Assembly (NCBI GenBank): GCA_017543725.1
Contig: JAFYFO010000244.1
Location: 1-10,280, forward strand
Length of the DNA stretch: 10,280 nt
Direction of reading: 5' to 3'
Source: Eubacterium sp.
GTDB lineage: Bacteria; Bacillota; Clostridia; Oscillospirales; Acutalibacteraceae
The notes beneath the pieces are model-generated. The model worked only from the letters and a program-made list of their open reading frames with translations, was not told the origin of the DNA and ran no database searches. Shown here piece by piece: positions 1 to 5,770 of this stretch. A program made the translations under genes and the position numbers. How positions within the stretch are numbered: the stretch's first letter is position 1; each line of letters starts with the position of its first letter.

Positions 1-1
1 A

Positions 2-214
2 GAATCGGATGTTGATATAATGGTGCGCATAAATTGCACTCAGGAAGAACTAAAAAAGTATCGTTTTATGCTGAGCAATTTTTCAAGCGCTCTTTCAGTT
101 GAAAATGATGTAACGGTTTCTGTTGTGATTGTTGATACTCCAACATACGAAAGATATAAGCGCTATCTTCCGTTTTATGAAAATGTTGAAAGAGAGGGAT
201 TAAAAATTGCTTGA
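2..214 (+). CDS. MNT-type nucleotidyltransferase, C-terminal part (5' end outside window)
   Basis: This is the 3' part of a gene that begins upstream of the window; about 70 codons are visible. The first visible residues read ESDVDIMV, which matches the catalytic SDxD strand of minimal nucleotidyltransferases (the GSxxxxxSDxD motif of the polymerase-beta superfamily). The preceding Gly-Ser is outside the window. The tail, with a hydrophobic strand (VTVSVVIVD) and a final 'YENVEREG', is typical of small MNT proteins encoded beside HEPN partners. In characterised MNT/HEPN pairs the MNT protein is the antitoxin and neutralises the HEPN RNase, in some cases by adding nucleotides to it. The stop codon lies inside the next gene (8-base overlap), suggesting translational coupling. 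The family call is good; activity cannot be judged from a fragment. Confidence 0.8.
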   Translation, partial: ESDVDIMVRINCTQEELKKYRFMLSNFSSALSVENDVTVSVVIVDTPTYERYKRYLPFYENVEREGLKIA

Positions 215-611
215 TAAAGAAACAATAGAACTTTCAAAGAATTATTTAAAAAAAGCATTTAAAACCCTTGAAAATATTCCCAAATATATTCAATTGGATG
301 ATTATTGTGTTGCTGTCAATCGTGCATATTATGCCGCTTTTTATAGTTTAAAGGCGTTGGAAATTCTTGATAATTATGATTCGAAAAAACATTCCGGCGT
401 GATTTCGCGTTTCAGACAGCAGTATATAAAAACGGAAATATGCAGTAATAGATATTCCGATATTATCGGCAAACTTCAAGAGGCAAGAGAAATCGGAGAT
501 TATAATATTGTTGCTGAGTTTTCAATAGATGAAGCAAAAGAATTTTATGAATCCGCAAAAGATTTCGTAAATGAAATGCAGAGATTAATCAACAATAAAA
601 TTGAAAACTGA
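207..611 (+). CDS. HEPN-domain protein, UPF0332-like, probable partner of the MNT protein
   Basis: A 134-residue helical protein starting at TTG (207), with AGAGAGGG about 8 bases upstream; the start overlaps the end of the MNT gene. The core AVNRAYYAAFYSLKAL (residues 36-51), followed by KKHSGVISRF (60-69) and REIGDYN (94-100), is the signature of UPF0332-type HEPN proteins. Members of the wider HEPN clan are often metal-independent RNases with an R-x4-6-H motif. Here the equivalent segment is R94-E-I-G-D98-Y99, so the usual His is replaced by Asp, as I recall being common in UPF0332. The protein may therefore be a binding partner or non-canonical toxin rather than a proven RNase. A terminator follows directly, so the pair is the end of its operon. 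The fold call is firm; the toxin role is inferred from gene pairing. Confidence 0.8.
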   Translation: MLDKETIELSKNYLKKAFKTLENIPKYIQLDDYCVAVNRAYYAAFYSLKALEILDNYDSKKHSGVISRFRQQYIKTEICSNRYSDIIGKLQEAREIGDYNIVAEFSIDEAKEFYESAKDFVNEMQRLINNKIEN

Positions 612-619
612 CAGATTAT

Positions 620-666
620 AATAAAAACAGCGGATTTGGAATTGTTCTAAGTCCGCTGTTTTTATT
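620..666 (+). terminator. Intrinsic terminator after the MNT/HEPN pair
   Basis: An 18-base stem (620-637 with 649-666) has a single G-U wobble and an 11-base loop. The 3' arm contains GTCCGCTG followed by a run of five T. The A-rich 5' arm makes it potentially bidirectional. It separates the MNT/HEPN pair from the ylxM promoter. I see no gene between here and 871. Confidence 0.85.
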
Positions 667-785
667 GCCGTCTGCAAGATATGAAAACACGCAACTTAAA
701 TTGTGTTTGTTTTTCAATCAAAGCACTATAAATTGTGTCAATATTTTTTGCTGAAATTTTGTTGAAAAAATTATCGTTTTTATCC

Positions 786-814
786 TTGACATATGGGGCG
801 GCTTTTAGTATAAT
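786..814 (+). promoter_or_regulatory. Consensus sigma-A promoter of ylxM-ffh
   Basis: A perfect TTGACA (786-791) and a perfect TATAAT (809-814) are separated by 17 bases. Transcription should start around 821, giving a leader of about 50 bases before ylxM. A 8-bp hairpin (823-830 with 839-846) would lie at the very 5' end of this leader. Confidence 0.88.
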
Positions 815-822
815 AACAACCG

Positions 823-846
823 CTGTAAAGATGAAATGCTTTACAG
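823..846 (+). other. 5'-leader hairpin upstream of ylxM
   Basis: A perfect 8-bp inverted repeat, CTGTAAAG / CTTTACAG, with an 8-base loop. It lies a few bases downstream of the predicted transcription start and 10 bases before the AAAGGAAGGG ribosome binding site (857-866). It has no T-run, so it is not a terminator. It could stabilise the 5' end of the mRNA or be a DNA operator; this is not resolved by sequence alone. Confidence 0.5.
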
Positions 847-870
847 ACTTGAAGCGAAAGGAAGGGTATT

Positions 871-1233
871 ATGGAAAAAAATCTTGAAATATCAAATCTG
901 CTTGATTTCTATGGCGAAATGCTGACTGAAAAGCAAAGAGATTTTCTTGATTACTACTATAATGAAGACCTTTCTCTTTCCGAAATTGCAGAAAACGAGG
1001 GAATAACCCGTCAGGGAGTCCGCGATTCAATCAAAAGAGCCGAGGCTCAGATGAATGAAATGGAAAAGAAACTCGCTCTCTGCAAAAAGTTTGGCGAACT
1101 TAAAAAAGGACTTGAAGAGATAAAGGAATGTGCGGATAATATTTATCAGTATAATCTCAATCATTCTCTTTCAAGAGAGATAAATGATAATGCTGCAAAG
1201 ATTAAATCCATTGCAGACTTTTTAGGAGAGTGA
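871..1233 (+). CDS. ylxM: YlxM-family SRP-associated HTH protein (UPF0122)
   Basis: A 120-residue protein resembling region 4 of sigma factors. Residues about 20-62 (TEKQRDFLDYYY, then SLSEIAENEGITRQGVRDSI) form the helix-turn-helix typical of YlxM/UPF0122. The C-terminal half is charged and helical, probably a coiled coil. YlxM is encoded upstream of ffh in many Firmicutes and in streptococci has been linked to modulation of SRP GTPase activity. Here it is first in the transcription unit, 4 bases upstream of ffh, and that SRP gene's ribosome binding site lies within the end of ylxM. Start ATG 871 is preceded by AAAGGAAGGG (857-866). Length and context fit the family; whether it binds DNA, RNA or Ffh cannot be told from sequence. 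Confidence 0.93.
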   Translation: MEKNLEISNLLDFYGEMLTEKQRDFLDYYYNEDLSLSEIAENEGITRQGVRDSIKRAEAQMNEMEKKLALCKKFGELKKGLEEIKECADNIYQYNLNHSLSREINDNAAKIKSIADFLGE

Positions 1234-1237
1234 AATC

Positions 1238-2635
1238 TTGGCATTTGAAGGACTTAGCGAACGCCTTGAAAGTGCTTTTAAAAAACTTCGCGCCAAGGGA
1301 AAACTAACCGAGGCAGATGTTAAAGAAGCAATGCGCGAGGTTCGCCTTGCGCTTCTTGAGGCGGATGTTAACTATAAAGTTTCAAAGGAATTTACCAAAA
1401 AGGTAACCGAGCGCGCAATCGGCGCAGATGTTATGGAAGCCCTGACTCCCGGTCAGATGGTTATCAAAATCGTCAATGAAGAATTAACGGAGTTGATGGG
1501 CTCGAATGAAGCAAGGCTTGCTATTGCAAACCATCCGCCGACAATCATTATGATGTGCGGCCTTCAGGGAAGCGGTAAAACAACCCACAGCGCAAAACTT
1601 GCAAACAAACTTAAAAAAGAGGGCCACAGACCTCTCCTCGTTGCCTGCGATGTTTACCGTCCCGCGGCAATAAAGCAGCTGCAGGTTGTCGGAGAGCAGG
1701 TTGAAACTCCCGTTTTTGAAATGGGAACTGAAAATCCCGTTCACATTGCCGAAGAAGCGATTAAACACGCTAAGGATTACGGCTATGATTATGTTATAAT
1801 AGACACCGCCGGCAGACTTCATATTGATGAACAGCTTATGGCGGAATTAACAAATATCAAAGCAACCGTTCATCCCCACGAAATCCTTCTTGTTATCGAT
1901 GCTATGACGGGTCAGGACGCTGTTAATGTTGCGAAATCGTTTAACGAAACCCTCGGAATAGACGGCGTTATTTTAACAAAACTTGACGGCGACACAAGAG
2001 GCGGTGCGGCTCTTTCGGTAAGAGCGGTAACGGGCAAGCCGATTAAATTCGTCGGAACGGGCGAAAAACTTGATAACCTTGAAACCTTCTATCCTGACAG
2101 AATGGCTTCAAGAATTCTCGGAATGGGCGATGTTCTTTCATTTATTGAAAAAGCCGAAATGTCGCTCGACCAGAAAAAAGCCGAGGAACTTGAAAGAAAA
2201 CTTGCAAAAAACAAATTCGACCTCAACGATTTGCTCGACCAGTTTGAGCAACTTGAAAGAATGGGCTCGATAAAAGATACAATAAAACTCATCCCCGGAA
2301 TCGGAAAGCAGATAAAGGATGAGGATATTGATGAAAAAGCGTTTGATAAAATGAGGGCAATCATCTATTCAATGACGAAAGAGGAAAGAGCAAAGCCCGA
2401 AATAATAAACGCTTCGCGCAAGAGAAGAATTGCAGCAGGATGCGGAAAGCAGGTTGAAGATGTTAATAAACTTCTTTCCCAGTTTAAGCAGATGCAAAAA
2501 ATGTTTAAGCAATTCGGCGGCAACAAAGGACCGAAGGTCAGCAAAAAAATGCGCCGCCTGATGCAGCAAAATCCCGATATGGCTCAGAAACTTATGGGCA
2601 ATTCCCAGCAGGGCAGCAATCCATTCGGATTTTAG
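1238..2635 (+). CDS. ffh: Signal recognition particle GTPase Ffh
   Basis: A 465-residue SRP54/Ffh protein of full length. It binds 4.5S/scRNA and signal peptides of nascent membrane proteins and delivers ribosomes to the receptor FtsY. The N domain spans about residues 1-90. The G domain has GLQGSGKT (108-115, P-loop), DTAGR (189-193), TKLD (247-250) and GDTRGG. The methionine-rich M domain runs from about 310, with the RNA-binding segment SRKRRIAAGCGK (393-404) and the Met-rich tail QFKQMQKMFKQF. The usual GSG of that RNA-binding loop reads GCG here, a mild substitution. The start is TTG at 1238 with AGGAGAG (1224-1230) seven bases upstream; there is no nearer ATG giving the N domain. It is co-transcribed with ylxM (4-base gap). 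Confidence 0.98.
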   Translation: MAFEGLSERLESAFKKLRAKGKLTEADVKEAMREVRLALLEADVNYKVSKEFTKKVTERAIGADVMEALTPGQMVIKIVNEELTELMGSNEARLAIANHPPTIIMMCGLQGSGKTTHSAKLANKLKKEGHRPLLVACDVYRPAAIKQLQVVGEQVETPVFEMGTENPVHIAEEAIKHAKDYGYDYVIIDTAGRLHIDEQLMAELTNIKATVHPHEILLVIDAMTGQDAVNVAKSFNETLGIDGVILTKLDGDTRGGAALSVRAVTGKPIKFVGTGEKLDNLETFYPDRMASRILGMGDVLSFIEKAEMSLDQKKAEELERKLAKNKFDLNDLLDQFEQLERMGSIKDTIKLIPGIGKQIKDEDIDEKAFDKMRAIIYSMTKEERAKPEIINASRKRRIAAGCGKQVEDVNKLLSQFKQMQKMFKQFGGNKGPKVSKKMRRLMQQNPDMAQKLMGNSQQGSNPFGF

Positions 2636-2658
2636 GTTAAAACCAAATTCAATTTGTT

Positions 2659-2664
2659 TATAAT
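2659..2664 (+). promoter_or_regulatory. Possible -10 element ahead of rpsP
   Basis: A perfect TATAAT in the 64-base gap between ffh and rpsP. The hexamer 17 bases upstream (GTTAAA, 2636-2641) matches the -35 consensus at only three positions, so any promoter is weak. It could give rpsP-khpA extra transcription independent of ffh. Another TATAAT at 2678-2683 is too close to the ribosome binding site to be useful. Confidence 0.3.
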
Positions 2665-2699
2665 ATTTTAATTTTCATATAATTATGGAGGAAAGAAAA

Positions 2700-2942
2700 A
2701 TGGCAGTAAAAATCAGACTTCGCAGAATGGGCGCGAAAAAAGCACCTTTCTATCGTGTTGTAGTTGCAGATTCAAGATATCCCCGTGATGGTCGTTTCAT
2801 CGAGGAAATCGGAACATATAACACAATGACAGAGCCTGCTGAAATCAAAATTGATGCAGACAAGGCTAAGAAGTGGATTGAAAACGGCGCTCAGCCCACT
2901 GAGACCGTTAAGAGCATTTTCAAAAAAGAAGGCATCCTTTAA
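2700..2942 (+). CDS. rpsP: 30S ribosomal protein S16
   Basis: An 80-residue S16 with the family N terminus [19 protein letters not shown], the central [18 protein letters not shown] segment, and the C-terminal [18 protein letters not shown]16 binds 16S rRNA early in small-subunit assembly. An in-frame ATG at 2685 exists, but it overlaps the Shine-Dalgarno GGAGG (2687-2691), which sits 8 bases before ATG 2700. The 2700 start is therefore the right one and gives the universal MxxKIRL beginning. It precedes khpA by 36 bases, the standard Firmicute order. Confidence 0.98.
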   Translation: MAVKIRLRRMGAKKAPFYRVVVADSRYPRDGRFIEEIGTYNTMTEPAEIKIDADKAKKWIENGAQPTETVKSIFKKEGIL

Positions 2943-2978
2943 TCCTTAACTTAAACAGGAATACAGGAGGTGTTTTCT

Positions 2979-3212
2979 TTGGAGGAATTATTAATATCCA
3001 TAACAAAAGGTTTGGTTGATAACCCAAACGAAGTTTCTATCGATATTGATGAGCCTGATGAAGAAGGCGTTGTTGTTTATCATCTCCATGTTGCCGAGGG
3101 CGATATGGGAAGAGTTATCGGTAAGCAGGGCAGAATAGCAAAAGCAATCAGAGTTGTTATGCGCGCCGCCGCAACAAGAAATAATGCAAAAATATCGGTT
3201 GAAATAGACTAA
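2979..3212 (+). CDS. khpA: KH-domain RNA-binding protein KhpA (YlqC)
   Basis: A 77-residue single KH domain protein. The binding loop GKQG (48-51) lies in MGRVIGKQGRIAKAIRVVMRAAA, as in KhpA/YlqC proteins, which pair with KhpB (Jag) and affect cell elongation and division in streptococci and related Firmicutes. The start is taken as TTG 2979, 8 bases after a perfect AGGAGG (2965-2970), giving MEELLISITKGLVDNPNEV, the family N terminus. A GTG at 2970 is in frame but overlaps the Shine-Dalgarno itself. The gene ends the ylxM-ffh-rpsP-khpA run; a strong terminator begins four bases after its stop. Confidence 0.95.
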   Translation: MEELLISITKGLVDNPNEVSIDIDEPDEEGVVVYHLHVAEGDMGRVIGKQGRIAKAIRVVMRAAATRNNAKISVEID

Positions 3213-3215
3213 TGA

Positions 3216-3243
3216 AAAACGCCCTCTTAAAGAGGGCTTTTTT
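3216..3243 (+). terminator. Intrinsic terminator after khpA
   Basis: The stem GCCCTCT (3221-3227) / AGAGGGC (3231-3237) has a TAA loop, an A-rich 5' flank and six T's (3238-3243). It should end the ribosomal/SRP transcription unit, so rimM-trmD needs its own promoter or readthrough. Confidence 0.9.
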
Positions 3244-3246
3244 CAA

Positions 3247-3427
3247 ATTACGAATTACGAGTTACGAATTACGAATTTCGGGACCTGCGGTCGGCTATTA
3301 TATAACGGAACGATGTAGGCATCGTTCCCTACAATAATTGAAAGCCGTAGGGCAAGATGCCCACATCTTTCCGAAATACAATCGTCGCTTGCGACCCGAC
3401 AACTCGGAACTCGGAACTCGCAACTAA
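3247..3427. repeat. MITE-like near-palindromic intergenic element with heptamer-repeat ends
   Basis: The element has no ORF. The left end holds four copies of a 7-base unit ATTACGA (3247-3274, third copy GTTACGA) and then ATTTCGGG. The right end holds CCCGA (3395-3399), then AACTCGG, AACTCGG, AACTCGC (3401-3421). Read in reverse complement, the right end aligns with the left over about 28 bases (CGARTTM units ending in TCGGG), so the ends are terminal inverted repeats. Inside, 3307-3332 and 3347-3372 are inverted copies matching at 22 of 26 bases. Each arm also has a small hairpin, GACC-TGC-GGTC (3282-3292) and GTCGC-TT-GCGAC (3384-3395). The whole can fold into one long branched hairpin. I infer a non-autonomous mobile or REP-like element; no target-site duplication is clear. 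Confidence 0.75.
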
Positions 3428-3457
3428 ACTACCCACTGAATTATTGGTGATTTATAT

Positions 3458-3967
3458 ATGAAACAGTTTTTAGAAATCGGAAAAGTTAATAACACCCATG
3501 GGCTCAGGGGCGAGGTTAAACTTGAAATGTGGTGCGACGGGATTGATTATATAAAGCAACTCAAAACCGTTTATCTTGATGATGAAGGGAAAAAGAGCCT
3601 GAGCCTTGTTTCAGCACGCCCTCAGAAGAATATTGCAATACTGAAATTCGGCGAAATTTCAACTATTGAAGAGGCTGAGCAACTGAAAAACAAAGTTGTT
3701 TATTGCAACAGAAACGACGCGCATATAGACGATAACTCATACTATCTTGCGGATATTATCGGCGCAAAGGTTGTTGATATTGAAACGCAGAAGGAATACG
3801 GAAAAATCGTTGATATTATGAACTACGGCTCAAGCGATATCTATGATATTGTTAAAGATAAAAAGCATTATCTCATTCCGGCAATACCCGATGTTGTTAA
3901 AGAGATAGATACGGAAAAACAAATTGTTTTAATTAAAGCGATGAAGGGACTTTTTGATGAGGATTGA
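3458..3967 (+). CDS. rimM: 16S rRNA processing / 30S maturation factor RimM
   Basis: A 169-residue RimM that helps mature the 3' domain of 16S rRNA and binds ribosomal protein S19. The N-terminal barrel begins EIGKVNNTHGLRGEVKLE (residues 6-23), with the family motif GLRGEV. The C-terminal PRC-barrel half shows YYLADIIGAKV (95-105) and YLIPAIPDVVKEID (138-151), both hallmark segments. Start ATG 3458 follows GGTGA (3446-3450), a weaker ribosome binding site than the neighbours have. The stop overlaps trmD by 11 bases, so the two are translationally coupled, as in many bacteria. Unusually, a terminator and a repeat element sit immediately upstream, and I could not identify a convincing promoter. 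Confidence 0.97.
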   Translation: MKQFLEIGKVNNTHGLRGEVKLEMWCDGIDYIKQLKTVYLDDEGKKSLSLVSARPQKNIAILKFGEISTIEEAEQLKNKVVYCNRNDAHIDDNSYYLADIIGAKVVDIETQKEYGKIVDIMNYGSSDIYDIVKDKKHYLIPAIPDVVKEIDTEKQIVLIKAMKGLFDED

Positions 3968-4688
3968 TATATTAACTCTGTTTTGCGATATGTGCAGCAG
4001 CGTACTCGGCGAAAACATAATCGGCAGAGCGAGGCAGGCGGGCAAGGTTGAAATAAACTGCGTTGATATCAGAAACTATACCAATGATAAACATCGCAGG
4101 GTTGACGATAAGCCCTACGGCGGCGGAATGGGAATGATTATGCAGGCTCAGCCGATTTATGATTGCTATCAGGCGCTATGCGAAGAAACAAAAACAAAAC
4201 CGCATCTTATATATATGACTCCACAGGGAAAAACCTTAACTCAGCAAAGGGTTAAGGAACTTGCAAAACTTGATAATATCGCAATTTTATGCGGTCATTA
4301 TGAAGGCGTTGATGAAAGAGTTATCGAGGAACTGCAGCCCGAGGAAATCTCAATCGGCGACTATGTTTTAACCGGCGGAGAACTTCCGGCTCTGATTCTT
4401 GCCGATTCAATTTCCCGAATGCTCGACGGCGTTTTGTCAAACAGCGAATGTTTTGAGGAAGAAAGCCATTTCAACGGACTTCTTGAATATCCTCAGTATA
4501 CCCATCCTGCCGTCTGGAAAAACAGGGAAGTTCCCGAAGTTCTGCTTTCGGGACATCACGAAAATGTTGATAAGTGGAGAAGGCAGCAGGCGCTGAGCCG
4601 AACTCTGAAGCGCCGTCCCGATATGCTTGAAGATGCGCAACTTACAAAAGAAGATATTGATTTTCTTGCGTCGATTGATAATGAGTAA
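3957..4688 (+). CDS. trmD: tRNA (guanine-N1-)-methyltransferase TrmD
   Basis: A 243-residue SPOUT-family enzyme that methylates G37 next to the anticodon, using S-adenosylmethionine, to prevent +1 frameshifts. Visible motifs are KPYGGGMGMIM (52-62), YMTPQGKTLTQ (86-96), LCGHYEGVDERV (111-122) and IGDYVLTGGELPAL (133-146), the trefoil-knot SAM site. R154 and GLLEYPQYTHP (174-184) follow. The residue aligned with the general-base Asp169 of the E. coli and Haemophilus enzymes is Glu169 here (E-S-H-F-N-G), and the YTRP motif reads YTHP. ATG 3957 is preferred over the adjacent TTG 3954; the ribosome binding site AGGGA lies in rimM. rplS, the frequent next gene, is missing. Confidence 0.97.
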   Translation: MRIDILTLFCDMCSSVLGENIIGRARQAGKVEINCVDIRNYTNDKHRRVDDKPYGGGMGMIMQAQPIYDCYQALCEETKTKPHLIYMTPQGKTLTQQRVKELAKLDNIAILCGHYEGVDERVIEELQPEEISIGDYVLTGGELPALILADSISRMLDGVLSNSECFEEESHFNGLLEYPQYTHPAVWKNREVPEVLLSGHHENVDKWRRQQALSRTLKRRPDMLEDAQLTKEDIDFLASIDNE

Positions 4689-4801
4689 TTAGACAAAAGT
4701 TTTTTTATTAGACTCAATTAAAAAATATGTTGATTTTGCACAAATATCGACTGTGGAATTTGTTAATTATAGATTACTCATACGAACTTGCAAAAATTCA
4801 G

Positions 4802-4829
4802 TTGACGATTAAACATTTAGTGATATAAT
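4802..4829 (+). promoter_or_regulatory. Promoter of the HPr gene
   Basis: TTGACG (4802-4807) and TATAAT (4824-4829) with a 16-base spacer. A perfect 10-base inverted repeat, ACATTTAGTG (4813-4822) and CACTAAATGT (4851-4860), places one arm in the spacer and the other about 15 bases beyond the likely transcription start. This could be a regulator site. The 110 bases between trmD and this promoter hold no gene or clear terminator. Confidence 0.75.
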
Positions 4830-4860
4830 AAAGCAGGTGAATGAAAACGGCACTAAATGT
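4813..4860. repeat. 10-bp perfect inverted repeat straddling the HPr -10
   Basis: Arms ACATTTAGTG (4813-4822) and CACTAAATGT (4851-4860) are exact complements, with 28 bases between them and arm centres 38 bases apart. They enclose the -10 hexamer and the expected start of transcription. The second arm also belongs to a tiny GCAC/GTGC hairpin (4850-4862). The layout suggests two half-sites of an operator, but no regulator is encoded nearby. Confidence 0.5.
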
Positions 4861-4910
4861 GCAATGAACACCGACACAAAAAAGAACATTCATATGAGAG
4901 GTACAGGAAA

Positions 4911-5174
4911 ATGTTCGTAAAAGATGTAACAGTAGAAAATCAGGTAGGACTTCACGCAAGACCGGCAACATTTTTCATTCAGAAAGCAAACGAATTCAAG
5001 TCATCAATCTGGGTTGAAAAGGAAGAAAGAAGAGTTAATGCAAAATCTCTTTTAGGTGTTCTTTCACTCGGCATTATGGGCGGAACCGATATCAGAATTA
5101 TTGCTGACGGTTCAGATGAAGAAGAAGCGGTTGAAGGGCTTGTTGCACTCGTAAAAAGCGGCTTCAACGAGTAA
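4911..5174 (+). CDS. ptsH: Phosphocarrier protein HPr
   Basis: An 87-residue HPr, cytoplasmic phosphate carrier between Enzyme I and the sugar-specific EIIA proteins of the PTS. VGLHARPAT (12-20) contains the active His15, and NAKSLLGVLSLGI (43-55) contains Ser46, the HPr kinase/phosphorylase target used in Firmicute carbon catabolite repression. The presence of His15 argues against the paralogue Crh. The start is ATG 4911, giving the standard length; an in-frame ATG at 4857 would add 18 hydrophilic residues not seen in the family. The gene is alone between its promoter and terminator; ptsI is not next to it, unlike the common ptsHI pair. GAACATT (4884-4890) can pair with AATGTTC (4910-4916), covering the start codon. 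Confidence 0.95.
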   Translation: MFVKDVTVENQVGLHARPATFFIQKANEFKSSIWVEKEERRVNAKSLLGVLSLGIMGGTDIRIIADGSDEEEAVEGLVALVKSGFNE

Positions 5175-5198
5175 GTCAATTCTTATTTAAACAAGCAA

Positions 5199-5237
5199 CA
5201 AGGCAGTATCATCATTTGATGGTATTGCCTTGATTTT
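5199..5237 (+). terminator. Intrinsic terminator after HPr
   Basis: A 15-bp stem (5199-5213 with 5218-5232) has two G-U wobbles and an ATTT loop, followed by ATTTTT. It ends the monocistronic HPr transcript and immediately precedes the phosphatase gene. Confidence 0.88.
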
Positions 5238-5253
5238 TAGTCAGGGGAAATAT

Positions 5254-5715
5254 ATGATAAAAATATGTTTTGTTTGCCACGGAAATATTTGCCGTTCACC
5301 AATGGCTGAGTTTATTATGAAAAGCCTTGTTGAAAAAGAGGGCAGGGCGAATGAATTTTTTATTGAATCAAAAGCAACGCATACCGATGAGATATGGAAC
5401 GGCGTAGGAAGCCATATTTATCCGCCCGCACAGAAAGAACTGAAAAGAAACGGTATTCCTTTTGACAAAAGCAAGCGCGCCGTTTTGCTTGATGAGGGCG
5501 ACTGTGATAAATATGATTTATTTATCGGAATGGATTTTGAAAACATAAGATTTATGAATAGAATTCTGGGCAAAAAAGCCGAGCCGAAAATTCATAAGCT
5601 TCTTGAATATACGGGCAGTGACGGCGATGTTTATGACCCCTGGTACAGCGATAATTTTGAGCTTGCATATAATTCAATTTATAAGGGCTGCAAAACGCTT
5701 CTTGAAACACTATAG
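5254..5715 (+). CDS. Low-molecular-weight protein-tyrosine-phosphatase
   Basis: A 153-residue LMW-PTP. The P-loop CHGNICRS (residues 8-15, the Cys-x5-Arg-Ser signature) supplies the nucleophile Cys8 and the phosphate-binding Arg14. The general acid is Asp128 in YDPWY (127-131), where many relatives have DPYY. Such enzymes dephosphorylate tyrosine on proteins (and some relatives phosphoarginine); the substrate here is unknown. Start ATG 5254 has AGGGG (5243-5247) six bases upstream; an upstream in-frame TTG at 5230 lies inside the HPr terminator and is excluded. No clear promoter of its own is visible, so it may depend on readthrough. Its stop codon lies only two bases before a palindromic repeat, the left border of the DUF559 unit. 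Confidence 0.93.
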   Translation: MIKICFVCHGNICRSPMAEFIMKSLVEKEGRANEFFIESKATHTDEIWNGVGSHIYPPAQKELKRNGIPFDKSKRAVLLDEGDCDKYDLFIGMDFENIRFMNRILGKKAEPKIHKLLEYTGSDGDVYDPWYSDNFELAYNSIYKGCKTLLETL

Positions 5716-5717
5716 CC

Positions 5718-5765
5718 AAGCCTTCCCCTTGAGGGGAAGGGGGACCGCTTGCGGTGGATGAGGTG
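5718..5765 (+). repeat. Palindromic repeat, left copy, flanking the DUF559 gene
   Basis: AAG, then a perfect 8-bp hairpin CCTTCCCC-TTGA-GGGGAAGG (5721-5740), then a small hairpin ACCGC-TT-GCGGT (5744-5755) and GGATGAGGTG (5756-5765). The first 23 bases are the exact reverse complement of 6139-6161, and the last 10 that of 6115-6124. The terminal GAGGTGG serves as ribosome binding site for the DUF559 start at 5771. Confidence 0.9.
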
Positions 5766-5770
5766 GAATA

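Noticed and set aside
664..785. Possible small RNA or gene between the HEPN terminator and the ylxM promoter
   Set aside because: Only A/T-rich sequence with weak dyads; no promoter-terminator pair or open frame stands out.
1484..1822. 112-codon minus-strand frame inside ffh
   Set aside because: It lies wholly antisense to a strongly conserved GTPase domain, with no ribosome binding site or domain.
3247..3428. Possible CRISPR array from the short tandem units
   Set aside because: The units are 7 bases and contiguous, without spacers; they are heptamer tandem repeats at the ends of a palindromic element.
4695..4730. T-rich and A-rich runs after trmD as a terminator
   Set aside because: The possible stem is only A/T pairs with mismatches and lacks a G/C core.
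4681..4781. ATGAGTAAT / ATTACTCAT inverted pair between the trmD end and the HPr leader
   Set aside because: Nine A/T-rich bases nearly 100 apart with no other symmetry; likely chance.
4857..4910. Longer HPr start at ATG 4857
   Set aside because: It would add 18 hydrophilic residues not found in HPr; ATG 4911 gives the standard N terminus.
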